A stretch of 64,000 nucleotides of DNA from Agapetus fuscipes (GCA_951799405.1 OX637333.1:10663960-10727959), one strand, 5' to 3'; positions 52,173-63,417 are shown, counted from the first letter of the stretch. Program-made: numbers and translations. Notes: a model not told the origin generated them from the sequence alone.

Positions 52173-52294
52173 TATGCCACTGCACGTAATTAGTCTTTGT
52201 AACACTCTTGCTGTCTATTGTGCCATTCGGCTGCGCCTCATGGCACAAACTAGCACTCGTGTTACAAAGACTATCATTACTAGGCAGTGGCATA
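52173..52294. mobile_element. Double-hairpin MITE-like palindrome
   Basis: The outer arms ATGCCACTGCACGTAATTAG and its near complement (TAGGCAGTGGCAT at the right) continue with AGTCTTTGTAACAC/GTGTTACAAAGACT. An inner perfect TGTGCCAT/ATGGCACA arm surrounds a CGGCTGCGCC loop. The whole unit folds as one long stem. Confidence 0.7.
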
Positions 52295-52299
52295 AATAA

Positions 52300-52980
52300 C
52301 TATTGTTATCACAATCACCTTGTTCCTTTTTTCTGAACTAATTTTGAATCTAAATTTGCGACTCTGATTGTAGAAAAGAAACCTAGCAAGCGTGAGAAAA
52401 TTTAAATACTTTTAGAAGGAATTCGTCATCAGTCATTTTAAATCACTGATGTTATCTAAGACCAATTTTCAAAAATAATTTTGCTGAATTCACGCACTGT
52501 ACATGATTTAATTAAATATCAATTAACTTTGTGCACTTCATATTGTATTGTGACAGAAATTACTGAGTTACAAGTCATTTAATTTTAATTAAAATTAAGA
52601 CAAGTTTCAGCAGACTGGATAATCTGGTCATTCTATTAATTCATTTTATCTCTCAGGGCTTAAGTAATTTCATTATAATTAAATGATAATTAATGTTAAC
52701 GTTAATTAATTATTAAAATAATTTTATGTTGGTTTTCCTGTAAAGTTGATCTCTAAAAATCTTCACAATAATTGTAATTCAGCCATATAGAACGAATGGC
52801 GGCATTCTGGATTTAAAAAAATGATTTAATGTAAATAGAAAACTAGATTATTAAATTTTCTGGGTTTTCAAATAGGTATTTATGTAATTAAATAAGGGAA
52901 ACAATCCAAGATCGCCGAAGACTCAGATGAACGGTTGATTGCAATTGCATGGTAGTTTATTAACTAATAAAAAAATGGAT
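52300..52980. other. Unassigned AT-rich stretch
   Basis: Only AT-rich sequence with TTAATTAA-type palindromes. Confidence 0.4.
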
Positions 52981-52984
52981 ATGT

Positions 52985-53052
52985 TTTAAACGCCCTTGAG
53001 GTGGCTAGTGCCACTAAACGGCGCTATACAAAAATTGGCCAATTAATTATTA
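52985..53052 (+). repeat. Short dispersed segment shared with 19342-19408
   Basis: CGCCCTTGAGGTGGCTAGTG, then CCACTAAACGGCGCTATACA and GCCAATTAATT; the same segment sits inside a SINE at 19.3 kb. Confidence 0.55.
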
Positions 53053-53351
53053 TTCTTCTTATTATTTGGAAGGTTAGAAATATTTATGATATTTTTGTAC
53101 AAAACAAACGTTTTTTGCAGCTCACACGACGCGTCGTCCTCAACTTCGCCATATGCATATCTTCGTTACAAAATGTCGTTTGACTTGAAAAGTAAATACA
53201 CGTATAAACTAGTTTTTTTAAAGATTTTTCATGACTTAGCGCCCTATTTAAGTTTGTCTTGGCAATTGGCATGTAAAAAACCAACTGCATACTTCATATA
53301 TTTTTTAATCTTTGGTATTTAAAGTCTTATTTACATCTGTAACTATAACTC

Positions 53352-53396
53352 TGTCGCCATTCCGCTAAGTCCGCTAATTCCGCTAATTCCGCTAAA
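53352..53396 (+). repeat. 10-bp tandem repeat
   Basis: TTCCGCTAAG, then TCCGCTAATT units repeated about four times. Confidence 0.75.
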
Positions 53397-53444
53397 TAGC
53401 CAGAGCCTCTGCAGAGCTGTTATCGCTAGCTAGAGCTTAATCAA

Positions 53445-53682
53445 CTATCTATAATCTGTAGTCTAAGTAGCAAAGACATTTTAATATTTAAGATTCATAT
53501 TAAATGAATGCACACAAGCAAATACGTGTAAATATTCGATTACAAAGGCTTCATGTGTATTCCAAATTAATAAGCCCTGCAACTTTTGCCCACTTATCCA
53601 GAAATAGGGGGGACATTTGCAAAGTGACCATTTTTTACAGTATGGGTGGTCAGACTTATACCGACCTATTAGTCAGCAATCC
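53445..53682 (-). repeat. Family A retroposon
   Basis: ATAATCTGTAGTCTAAGTAG to GGTGGTCAGACTTATACCGA. Confidence 0.8.
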
Positions 53683-53689
53683 CTATTCA

Positions 53690-55405
53690 GACACCGCATT
53701 CTGTGTGAGCATTTTTGCATCCATTTTTCGCTTAGGAATGTTCACAAAACCGCTCCATAATGATAGAAGAACGTTAGTTTTCAAATTTGCTAAATTATCG
53801 AATATCGAATGGCATACAAAACGTTCTTTGTTCAAACGGCCTTCTCAATAACGCGGCTTCGGCACAACTATTTTACAATTATGTGTACTCCAAATATGAA
53901 ACATTCCGTTTACACTCAGCAATAGCGTAATACAAAAAAATGTAACAAAACTTAAACAGCGTCTCGTAGTGAGCGTTTCTGTTTTGATATAAAACGCTTT
54001 AGTTGCGTTTAAACGTGAAATTTTATAATTACTGGTACATTTAACAGTTGTCCGAGTTGATTATATACATACACAGTAGCAACAGTAGTTTCACAATTCC
54101 CACACAAATCGAGAGTGGTCGTGTAAAACGAATTGGCGTATAGCAAAATCATTTTTTTAAATAAACATCTTCGATGATTATGTCGCTACAATATTTATTC
54201 TGTCACCCAACTAAACATATGTAGGTACAGAACTCAAGATAGGGATTTATTCAATAGATCAAAATCGGGAGCGAGCAAGCGAGAAGATCTGTAATCAAAG
54301 GGCATAAAAGTCGCAAAGAACATTCTGATAGAAGAACCTAACACATTGGATCAACAGCAGCACAAAATCCATCTTTTCAATATGAATTTTCACGATAGTC
54401 CTCGATCTTTATTAAATAGAGTCAAAAAATGGCGTCCATACTTTTTATGGTACGGTCAAGCGTTCCATACGTGTCTGTACACTTGCCACCTCAAGAATTA
54501 ATAACACGCGGCAAAATAAATGTATTTAACTTTATAATTAATTAAGATTTGAAATGTCACATTTATGGTTCAAATTGTATCACTATTAGAAATGTATTCA
54601 ATTTCTGATGCATAATTTCAAATGCTAAAGAAAACATAATTTTTCGTAGAGATTAAAAATTAAAAATATGTTATCCCTTACTCGTAACATTGTTTATTGT
54701 ACTTTGTTTATTTATTTATTTTATCGTACAATAAGTATCGTAGTATCGTAAGTATCGTACACCATCATCAGGTTTAATTCGAAAAAAAAAGTAGTAGCTT
54801 AATCTTAAAATACACATATTTGTATCAGTGCACACGCTTGCCGTGGTCACATTTGATATACGTCTCTCATTGTTCTTATTTTATACGACCCTGCCCGCGT
54901 TGTACGTGGCCCGTGAAACGCGTTATTCTTTACCTTCGCCGCCAACTTTCAAATGCAGGGAAACATAAAATGGACTGAGAGGCGGCGAAGGACAAGCAAG
55001 CCGAGAAACCGCATTAGCACGTCCAGCACAAGCGGCATAATAAATGTATCGCTTTAATCAATATTTGTCTGCAGAGGCACTCATACAATGAGAAAATCAA
55101 ATCTGTTAATAATAATACTAATGAGTGCATTTGTACGCCGCCTTTTTATGCCCTTTGGTCATCCCAAAGGCTTGGGTTGTGGAGGTGGGAAAAGGTGGGT
55201 CTTCAGCTGCCTCCTGAAAACCGCCTAACTATCTATGGTCCGTAGTTTTTTTTAAAGTTTTATTCCTCCCGATATGTCAAGAAGATTTCAGTATGTATCC
55301 CGAGAAAAAACTTGAAATAAGCTCGTCTCGATTGCGTTAATCTAAATTAATATATCGAATGTATGACAGCACACTTCATTTTACATTTTTTTTTAAATAC
55401 GCAAT
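53690..55405. other. Unassigned stretch
   Basis: No gene is supported. Near 54945-55005, CCTTCGCCGCC and GGCGGCGAAGG form an 11-bp inverted repeat in a GC-richer patch. ATTCCTCCCGATAT near 55262 recurs near 55675 on the other side of the family A copy. Confidence 0.35.
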
Positions 55406-55411
55406 CGTTGC

Positions 55412-55665
55412 TTTGTTGGTTGGTATGAGGCTAACCCACATGCAAACAAAATCGGTTCATTTTTGCCGATGCCACCCCGATTTCAGGGGAATACGGCAAG
55501 AAGGTATTTTTTATTCGTGTGAGGTTTTATTTATTTTGTAAGTACGCATGCAGCATGGGTAAGCGCAAACCAGTGGCACAAACCGACACGTGTCTGTCTG
55601 TGGGCGTGCATTAAATAAATCCCTAGAATAAATATATCTATGCAACTAAGATTACAGATTGTGCG
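55412..55665 (+). repeat. Family A retroposon
   Basis: TGTTGGTTGGTATGAGGCTA, then CGATGCCACCCCGATTTCAG and ATGCAACTAAGATTACAGAT. Confidence 0.8.
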
Positions 55666-56037
55666 TACGTAGATTCCTCCCGATATTTTAAGAACTCTTC
55701 AGTACCTGCCTTGGGATACAGCCTTAAATGTTACAGAACCGAAAAATTTCACAAAAACGGGCAGGCAAACGCAAAGACTTGTTTATAAAATCAACATATC
55801 AAGGATGATGATGATGATGTAATAACTATGTAAATATAGAAATGTGAATTCAAAAAAATAATAGATGGCTGAGTTAACCATTTCATTATCATTTTTCATC
55901 GTCTGTGGTCGCGCATACAAATCCAACAAAAATACAAATCATAATTTTATTAATATATCGACGTCGAACAGGGAAAAGTGTCTAGATAACAAAATGTAAA
56001 GTCTTCAGGAGAGATGTTGTACATTTCTTCCAGTAAT

Positions 56038-56415
56038 CTATAATCAAATTTGCAAAGATATGTCAAAATTTTAATTTTAGTTTAAGGGTTGTATTAACAT
56101 TGTGAAGATTCATTGTTAAATTAATGAACTACAATTAAAAAACATATTTACATTATTGATTTGACTTTCATTACGAAAGTTCGCGCTTACGCATGCTGCA
56201 TGAGTACTTAAAAAATAAAAATCCAGATCTCCAACTAACACACACCCTGCAACTTACAATTTAATTATTTATATTCTGTAAAACCAGTTTTTGAAAAATA
56301 ATAAAAGAGCCCAGCAACTCTTGCTGTTCTTTTCTACAACATGGGTGTCATTGGCAATACTAAACCAATTATTACTGTATGGTTGGTGAGCTTTATACCA
56401 ACCTATAAGTCAAGG
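56038..56415 (-). repeat. Family A retroposon(s), long or composite reverse copy
   Basis: AATCTATAATCAAATTTGCA at the left, CGCATGCTGCATGAGTACTT in the middle, and GTTGGTGAGCTTTATACCAA at the right. A 60-bp AT-rich insertion lies near 56255-56310. Confidence 0.7.
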
Positions 56416-56449
56416 AAAATAATTAATTAAATTTCAGGGTGATTTAATT

Positions 56450-56758
56450 TGTTGAGCGCTGTTTTTGTGTGGATCGCATCTTACTAATTAGTGAGCGTTG
56501 TTTTATTTATGTTAATCACATCTCAAGAGCCCTCTGCAAACTTGGTCGTTGCTATAGAAAGCACTAATTACACAAGCAAGGCCCGGTTGCTGTGAGACTG
56601 GATAACCTTTTTGGTGACTGGTTTGTGGGATAGGGACATAATTTTATTAACCCAGCAAAAAGTTTTTTGCAAATAAAATGATAATAGTGCTCTACCAGAA
56701 TCACGCCTACGACCTTACGATTCCGTAGCGTTAACCACTAGACTACGCACTGGTCACC
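56450..56758 (-). repeat. Family D SINE, full length
   Basis: TTTGTTGAGCGCTGTTTTTG is the tail complement. CACATCTCAAGAGCCCTCTG is in the middle. CGTAGCGTTAACCACTAGAC is the head complement. GAGCGCTG occurs twice, suggesting a duplicated tail. Confidence 0.8.
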
Positions 56759-56801
56759 ATTCATTAATACAATGTCATACAAACAATAGTACCACCTAGA
56801 G

Positions 56802-57119
56802 CAGCGGTCCGCAACCTTTTTGATATTTCGACCCCAAAATTAAAAAAAGAGTTATGAGCGACCCCAGAAAAAAAATCGCGGGCGCGGGAGCGGTGAGGTT
56901 GTGACGGGCGTGACTGGACAGGTCGTTCAGTCGTAATTATTTTCGATTCTCTTCGTTTTAAGGACATTGTGTAATTGTGTATGTAAAGAGAGGTTATATT
57001 TTATGCATAAACCTTAATAAAATTCGATAAGTACAGGACCTTGTTGACTTTTTTGGCGACCACTTAAATATCTTTCGCGACCCCACACGGGGTCGCGACC
57101 CCAGGGTTGCGGACCGCTG
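56802..57119. mobile_element. hAT MITE, 318 bp, with perfect 8-bp duplication
   Basis: ACCTAGAG lies at 56794-56801 and 57120-57127. The termini CAGCGGTCCGCAACC and GGTTGCGGACCGCTG are exact 15-bp inverted repeats. GACCCC motifs repeat inside both ends. Confidence 0.93.
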
Positions 57120-57134
57120 ACCTAGAGTGCAAAG

Positions 57135-58135
57135 GATTTTAGTAACCTTTTCTTATACTATAACAAAATATTGTTTTTTGTATCATTTTAAAATCAGAAA
57201 ATTAAACTGACATAGAAAAAAACTGGTTTTTCATACGAATATTTAATTAATTATCAACTTCGTTGAATTAATTTTTGAAAATGTCCGTCAAAAATTTTCG
57301 TTGTGATCTCGTAATAACCAGAACTGGTTACGAAATCCTTAATATAAGTTGAAATATTCATTCAGACTTAGAGCATTCACTCCTTGAGCGAGAGACTTAT
57401 GTTTCGAATGTGAGATTGTCACAAGTAGACTTGGTACATTTAAAATGTGGGTAAAAAATGGCATGTCAATTGGCCGGGCACGACAGAGTCATAATTTCAA
57501 TACAAAATTATGTAAGTAGTTTGAAAACACACTATATGTATCTCTTACATACATCAAAGTCGGTATCAATCATTCATTTCCAAGCAAAAGTTTTTGGGAA
57601 CCTCTGCATAAATAAAAAGATTTTTTTGTGTTAGTTTTAATTCCCACCTGTGGGAGGTATGTATTGATCTCCCGAAACTAGTGGTGTCTAAATAAATAAA
57701 TAAATCTTAAAGGGAACTTGAACATATAGTTCATTGATTGTGAAATTAATAAAGAAAACTACTAAGATTTGAAAAGTATTTTTTCTTTTATATATTTCAT
57801 CACACAATTTCAGTAATCCAATATAAAGTGGGTGTCGAAAATCTCTGATCTGATCCAATCAATTTGCCTGGCTGTGTGCAAAGACCGCAGTTTTTCAACG
57901 TTTGACGTACTTTGAATAAATTCATCCGCATCGAATCGATTTTATTCAAATGATCTCGAACAATGGAGAAAAAACGAGAATTGTGCAATGCCAATTTTAA
58001 ACTGTTTTCTCGGAAAAATGATTTAAACTGCGATTCAACTAACTGCCCTGAAATAGTTTCAAATTGAAGTAGACTCGAGTACAACTGCTAAGTAGGCATA
58101 AAAAATAGATTTGCCAAGTAAAAAATGTGCATACT
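57135..58135. other. Unassigned stretch
   Basis: The 94-codon minus frame (57800-58084) starts at a non-consensus ATG (MYSSLLQF). I do not recognise it and would not call it a gene. Confidence 0.35.
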
Positions 58136-58369
58136 TCTCGTAAGCATCTATATTTTGTAATATTAGTTGCAATGATATATATTGGCATTTCAGTTTGTTA
58201 TGGTTTGTGAATAAACACTATGAAATCCATTATTATTTTTATCGTAATGTAACAAACGTTTTCAGATATTCAACCATTATTTTCAAACATTGGCATAAAA
58301 AATAGATTTGCAAAGTAAAAAATGACAAAATTAGTGAAAATAAAACCGTTCACAAAAGTAACTTTTGTG

Positions 58370-58568
58370 CTTTTCAAGATTCATATTCAATGCGCATCCA
58401 CAAGCAAACACGTGTAAGTTCGCAATTACACAAGCTGCATGATAACTACAAAATAAAACCTACAACTGTAATAAACATGTGCTCTGCAACTCTTACCAAA
58501 TTTCTCTGATACAGGGATGAAATTGGCAAAAATGAACCAATTTTTCATGTATCTGGTCAGCCTCACAC
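58370..58568 (-). repeat. Family A retroposon, reverse, abutting a forward copy
   Basis: AAGATTCATATTCAATGCGC, then ACACAAGCTGCATGATAAC and GGTCAGCCTCACACCA. Confidence 0.75.
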
Positions 58569-58730
58569 CAGGGTGTATGTTAATTTGAGATTTGGGTCTA
58601 ATTTTGTTAGAACACAAGTGGCATGTGTAAACGCGAATTTATACCAGTCTTCTTGTGGGCATGCATTTTATTTTAATCATATATTAATATATATTTGCAA
58701 CTAAGATTATAGATAGATTAAAACCTTAAT
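58569..58730 (+). repeat. Family A retroposon, 5'-truncated
   Basis: It starts GGTGTATGTTAATTTGAGAT and ends TTTGCAACTAAGATTATAGA. Confidence 0.8.
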
Positions 58731-59039
58731 AATTTAACAATACATAGGTACATTTCAATTGCCCACAGTTATTTTTCAATTATTTTTAAGACTTAAATTT
58801 CAAATTAAAACTTTGCAATTTTGCTTTTTAGCTCGGGGCAAATTAATAGAGTGTATTTTTAACCCAATAATGAATGCCTGACCTTAGAAATTTTAACTCT
58901 AAGGTCATCTAGAATTAAATCAATCGATCTCTCCGCTATAAGTATTAACTTTACGTTTAAACTCAACCAGAGCGTTAAAACTGTAACTCTGTGAAGTGTT
59001 GAAGTTCCTTACATGGCAATTTTTTTAATTCTGAAATGA

Positions 59040-59340
59040 GTGTCTACCGGAAAATGCTTAGAATCTCTTTGCGTGATCGGTCCACTAACGAGGAAGTCCT
59101 CCGACGCGACGCATGAATACCACTAAAGAACTTCTGCCAACCATCAAACAGAGAAAAGAAATGTACTTCGGTCACGTTATGAGGAATGCAATAATGCCTT
59201 CTCCATCTTATCATACAGGTTAATATTGAAGGAAAAGAACTCAAGGACGCCAAAGCACATTGTGGCTGAAACACCTACGACAGTTGTCTGGCACCAAGTA
59301 AGTACTTTTTTCGAGCCGCAGTATCTAAAGTGAAAATAGC
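59040..59340 (+). pseudogene. Non-LTR reverse transcriptase C-terminal fragment
   Basis: Blocks in order: VYRKMLRISLRDRSTNEEVL, a shifted EYH.RTSANHQTEKRN-like stretch, MYFGHVMRNA-like and LLHLIIQ-like pieces, and RAAVSKVKIAMTIA at the end. This covers the same region as 27400-27690 plus the 3' end. Several frameshifts. Confidence 0.7.
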
Positions 59341-59639
59341 TATGACGATCGCCTTTTTCGATTCGATTCTATTCGATCGATTTTATACTCGGGGTAAAGA
59401 GATTGGATGCAATTTGTTAAATGAACTGTACACAATATCTCTTGCTCAAAGAATAAGACTAAATGGTCGTGAGTTTAATGTTTGACCTTTTTTATTGTGC
59501 GCAATGTTTTATTTTCAGGGTCGTTTGAAGATATTTTTAACGATTTAATTTAAAAGAAAATGACTTGCTATAAGAGTCGAATATTGCTACATTAAATAAT
59601 GTAGTGTTTTTGGGTTCGGATAGTCTCTAAATTAAAACA

Positions 59640-60016
59640 TACAGGTATTCTTTCTGGATATTTATTTTCACTTAACTTATCTTACAATTTGCATTTATTT
59701 TTAACACTTTTAGCAACTCACAGTTCAGCTCCGCATACACTCTTCAATCAAAGGCGACTATCTAACTAGCCTGGTGCACTCAATTTTGCTCCTTATATAC
59801 GCTAGAGACAGAAATTTCTAGGGGGCAATTTGCCAGCACATTCTAGCAGCTTCGAGAGTATAAAAGGATCATTCCACTTCTAGACTTCTAAGGCCTATAT
59901 TTATTGCTACCTACGATATACACCTATATTAATCCACTTTTGACATAGCACAATAATAACTATTACTACCTACGATGTACACCTATATTAATATACTATT
60001 TACATGACAATAACAT
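59640..60016 (-). mobile_element. Solo LTR candidate
   Basis: Minus strand: TGTTATTGTCATGT start, an imperfect ~65-bp internal repeat (CCTACGATRTACACCTATAT twice on the plus strand), a TATATAAGGAG promoter-like motif near 59795, an AAATAAATATCC polyadenylation-like motif, and an end near ATACCTGT. The length (about 380 bp) and order fit an LTR. No clean target duplication was found. Confidence 0.35.
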
Positions 60017-60034
60017 GTTTCAAGAGTCAAATAT

Positions 60035-60300
60035 CGTGTCTAGAATGCAATCAAGAAGACATCAGTGGGGCGTACGTAGTATATGCAGAGAACTCTAGGA
60101 TAAGCTGAAATGTTTTGGATGGTGCCCCCTCCGATGTTAAACCACTCGGACGTCCCAGGCTGCAGTGGGCAGACAACGCCGAAGCTGACGTGGAAGTCCT
60201 GGGGGTAAGGGGACCATGGAGGGAAGCAGCACAATATAGAGAGTTCTAGAGAATTGTGGTGCGGGAGGCCCTATTCCTTCGAGGCTTCTGAGCCGGAAAA
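60035..60300 (+). pseudogene. Non-LTR C-terminal fragment
   Basis: Blocks PLGRPRLRWADNAEADVEVL-like (in shifted frames) then VRGPWREAAQYREF and RIVVREA. This is a recognised LINE tail type. The copy has stops and shifts. Confidence 0.65.
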
Positions 60301-60434
60301 AGTAAAGCAAGTATAAAAGTATTTTGTATACGCATGTTGTATGTGTAGGTTTTATAAACTCTAGCGGCTAGCCCGGTTTTTCTGAAGCATTGGTCGAAAT
60401 GTCCAATTTTACAATAAGGGTGGTCTCTTAAAGT

Positions 60435-60630
60435 CTAATTATTCCTTGTCTTGTTGATTGCTATGAGGCTGACCACTCATACTGTAAAAGTTGGTTTACT
60501 TTACCAATGTCATTCCTGTTTCAGGTAAGGCAGTGAAAGTTGCAGGGTTTGAGCTGATTTAAGATGAGTTTTTTTTTTGTTTTTATATTTTCACATACGG
60601 CTTACAATATCTTTGCAACTTGGATTATGG
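60435..60630 (+). repeat. Family A retroposon, internally deleted
   Basis: CTTGTTGATTGCTATGAGGC to ATATCTTTGCAACTTGGATT; the GCGCGAACTT segment is missing. Confidence 0.75.
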
Positions 60631-60914
60631 ATCATAATATAAACAATTTTAATCTTAATTTGAAAGGACACATTTTAAAATATATCACGACGGCGAATTA
60701 TGATAATATTGGCCTAGAAAATTGTGAAATTGAGTGGTTATGTTACAAGGACAAGTCAAAACAATAAATGTAATTATTTTAAATTTCTCTATTGCGTCCG
60801 CAGTCGCGCGGTTGGCCTTCGCTGTTGAGAAAACCGGCTAAATTAGCAGATAGGTAATTTAATCTCTGTTTTAGTAGGAAGCCAGTAGTGCACAACTATA
60901 CCACATCATTCTAT

Positions 60915-61122
60915 CTATCTTAAATTTAAGGCTCATATTGAATACACGGCAACTAGCAGATGCGTGCATATTCGCGCTTACACATGCTGCTTGTAAATGA
61001 ACCAAACCTCTTATGAACTAAAACCTTGCAACTCCTGCCGCCTATCCCTGAAACCTAGGTGGCATTGGCAAAAATGACCCAAGGTTGTACAGCATGGGGA
61101 CTCAGCCTTATACCAACATATC
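60915..61122 (-). repeat. Family A retroposon
   Basis: TTAAGGCTCATATTGAATAC, then CACATGCTGCTTGTAAATG and ACTCAGCCTTATACCAAC. Confidence 0.8.
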
Positions 61123-61239
61123 AGCCATGAAAGATAACAAAAAACAAGGGTAGGTACAGTCCAATTATCCTACAGCCTTTTCCAATAAGAAAAGAAAAGA
61201 AACAGTGAAAGGGAAAAAATTCTCATGATTATATTTCAG

Positions 61240-61387
61240 GAAAGGGCAGTAAGAGTTGCAGGGCTTATGTTCATTTAAGATTTGAAATTTTATTTTGTGT
61301 GTGTACATACAGAATGTGTAAGCGCGAACTTACACTTATCTATGTGTGAGCATGCATATGAATAATAAATGCTAACATACCTTTGCA
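61240..61387 (+). repeat. Family A retroposon, left part (split by LINE insertion)
   Basis: GGAAAGGGCAGTAAGAGTTG to AACATACCTTTGCA, the duplicated target site. It resumes at 61700. Confidence 0.85.
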
Positions 61388-61699
61388 TAAGCTGTACCAG
61401 GACGCTGATGTGGTCCGCTCAATAAAGGTCAACAGACTGCATTGGCTGGGGCACATTCAGCGAATGGACCATCGGAGCCTGGAGAAGATGATTGTGATGA
61501 CGAACCCGGAGGGATGCCGGACAGTGGGAAGACCACGTTTAAGATGGCTGGATGGAGTGGTGGCGGATTGTCGTGCAGTGGGAATGTGGGACTGGAGGAG
61601 GAAGACGTTGGATAGACAGCGCTGGCAGCGGTTGCTGAGGGAGGCCAAGACCCACCCCGGGCTGTCGTGCCAATGATGATGATGATGATGATGGTGATG
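61388..61699 (+). mobile_element. 5'-truncated LINE insertion with 14-bp target duplication
   Basis: AACATACCTTTGCA is present at 61374-61387 and 61700-61713. The 312-bp insert has one open frame with VNRLHWLGHIQRMDHRSLEK, a TVGRPRLRWLDGVVADCRAV block, and MWDWRRKTLDRQRWQRLLRE to a stop. This is the intact C-terminus of a non-LTR retrotransposon polyprotein. It ends in a (GAT)n tail rather than poly(A), as in RTE-type elements. The clean frame suggests it is the most recent LINE insertion here. Confidence 0.88.
61672..61699 (+). repeat. (GAT)n tail of the LINE insertion
   Basis: GATGATGATGATGATGATGG is directly visible at the 3' end, before the target duplication. Confidence 0.85.
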
Positions 61700-61742
61700 A
61701 ACATACCTTTGCAATTTCCATCACAGATAGATAGATAGATCA
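61700..61742 (+). repeat. Family A retroposon, right part with (GATA)n tail
   Basis: AACATACCTTTGCAATTTCC, then ATCACAGATAGATAGATAGA. Confidence 0.8.
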
Positions 61743-61829
61743 TCATCAGATCACCATATATGCCAGTACGATATTCTATTGTTGTTTATGGCTGGTTTCT
61801 TGGAGCGCTCGTGTCTGTGTGATGTTTCG

Positions 61830-62030
61830 TCAGAGTCTCAAACCTGCGGCATTTCTCTGCAACATTTGACATTTGGCCAGCGAACCCCAGGCAGGGTGTC
61901 GACACCGCACCGCGCCAATAGAGGCTACGCTATCAGGCATAGAGTTTATGTACCATAGATACAAGTATGCATGTTCATGTACAAGCAAACAATCCAAACT
62001 AGACTTCAAACATTTCAACGAGGATTCCAT
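61830..62030 (-). CDS. Small unidentified ORF
   Basis: An ATG-started frame of 66 codons with INSMPDSVASIGAVRCRHPA and WGSLAKCQMLQRNAAGLRL. It lies in a GC-richer spot without a recognised repeat. No splice signals or family assignment; possibly part of an unknown element. Confidence 0.2.
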   Translation of the reverse strand: MESSLKCLKSSLDCLLVHEHAYLYLWYINSMPDSVASIGAVRCRHPAWGSLAKCQMLQRNAAGLRL

Positions 62031-62225
62031 GTAACTGTAACACTATCGCCGTTGCACTAGGGGCGGCCAAAACCTATGCGCACTCTCCTCGAATAATTTC
62101 TATCCTGGCATACTTCTCTCAACTCATTCGTATCTATTACTATTTTCATCATTCCCTTCTTTCACATTCACTCTGTTACCAGTGTAGGTAACTCCCATAC
62201 CTTCACAATTTCACTGATCAAGCCA

Positions 62226-62475
62226 TTTTATCTATAATCTTTAATCTATGTTGCAAATATAATATATATAAACGTTTAAAATTAATTTTAAATCCAAACC
62301 CAAACAGTCACGTGTAAGTTCGCGCTCACAAATGCTACATGTGTACTTATAAAATAAAATCTACACCGCAAATGGACATGCACCCTGCAACTTTTGCCGA
62401 CCTTTCTTGAAATAGGGGAAACATTGGAACAGTATGTGTGGTCAGCTTCATATCAACCTATTAGCCAAGGAACGT
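62226..62475 (-). repeat. Family A retroposon
   Basis: TTTATCTATAATCTTTAATC to GTGTGGTCAGCTTCATATCA. Confidence 0.8.
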
Positions 62476-62509
62476 AGTAAATTTAATGTAAAATCATTTA
62501 TTACGTAAA

Positions 62510-62601
62510 TTCCCCACCGTCGCGTAAATGCAGAAATATGTACGGAAGGACAGCACCCTTAGTGAGTGAATTAATTTTTATTTTTACGCGATGGTGGGGA
62601 A
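62510..62601. repeat. 19-bp inverted repeat pair
   Basis: TTCCCCACCGTCGCGTAAA and TTTACGCGATGGTGGGGAA match 18 of 19 as inverted repeats around 54 bp. An AATAAAG plus A-run follows near 62738, like a retroelement 3' end. Confidence 0.55.
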
Positions 62602-62863
62602 TGACGCACTTTTTCATACTAAGGGTAATTTTTACAAGAAGATTTATTATTATCAACAATGTAATTGAGACAATACCACAACAATTTATATATTTGTATT
62701 ATTATTTTATGTTTCATGTATTTTCCTGTATCGTTGAATAAAGATTTAAAAAAAAAAAGTTAGTGAGCGAAGTGCGTCCTTGGGGCAGTTGGAGAATAGA
62801 CACAAGAAGAAGAAGCTGATTTCCTACTTCACTTACTCTTGCTTATATTTAGTTTTCGCTCCT

Positions 62864-63037
62864 GGGCTGGAAGTCTCATCACCACAGTAATTCTTACCTA
62901 CCGTATATCGGTAATATTTCTATGAATACCTGTCAATCCAAGATGGCCGCAAGTGAACAGCTGATTAGTCTTCACACAAATATTACCTACCGATTTTCGG
63001 TAGGTAAGAATTACCGTGGTGATGTGACTTCCAGCCC
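62864..63037 (-). mobile_element. Palindromic MITE, copy 2
   Basis: Same family as 698-866, opposite orientation: GGGCTGGAAGTCTCATCACC to GTGACTTCCAGCCC. The centre ATCCAAGATGGCCGCAAGTG is the complement of copy 1. Confidence 0.85.
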
Positions 63038-63039
63038 TG

Positions 63040-63412
63040 GTAGATATGGTAGCGTTTTATCATTTTTAAGGTGTAAATTGAAACAAGTTTTTGAGTTCAA
63101 TATTATACACATGTATATTTACATTAAATGTGGTTTTAAATAATTATAACCGATCACTTGCCACGACAGCCTTGAGATGAAAATGTCGTATTGAATATTG
63201 TACTTGTAAGTATTTATTTGCGATACATTGAACCTTGTAGCTCTAACGAGATGATTAAACCGAGTGAAAAAAACAAGGAAGGTGTTGTTACTATGTTTTG
63301 ATTAAAAGCAAGTACCAATTTGTTGTTTTTTGTTATTAATGTTAAAAATTAAAATATTTAAGCTTTAGATTAACGCAAATCTAAAGATCAAAGCAAAAAA
63401 AAAACAGTAATA
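63040..63412. other. Unassigned AT-rich stretch
   Basis: No feature recognised. Confidence 0.35.
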
Positions 63413-63417
63413 ATTTG

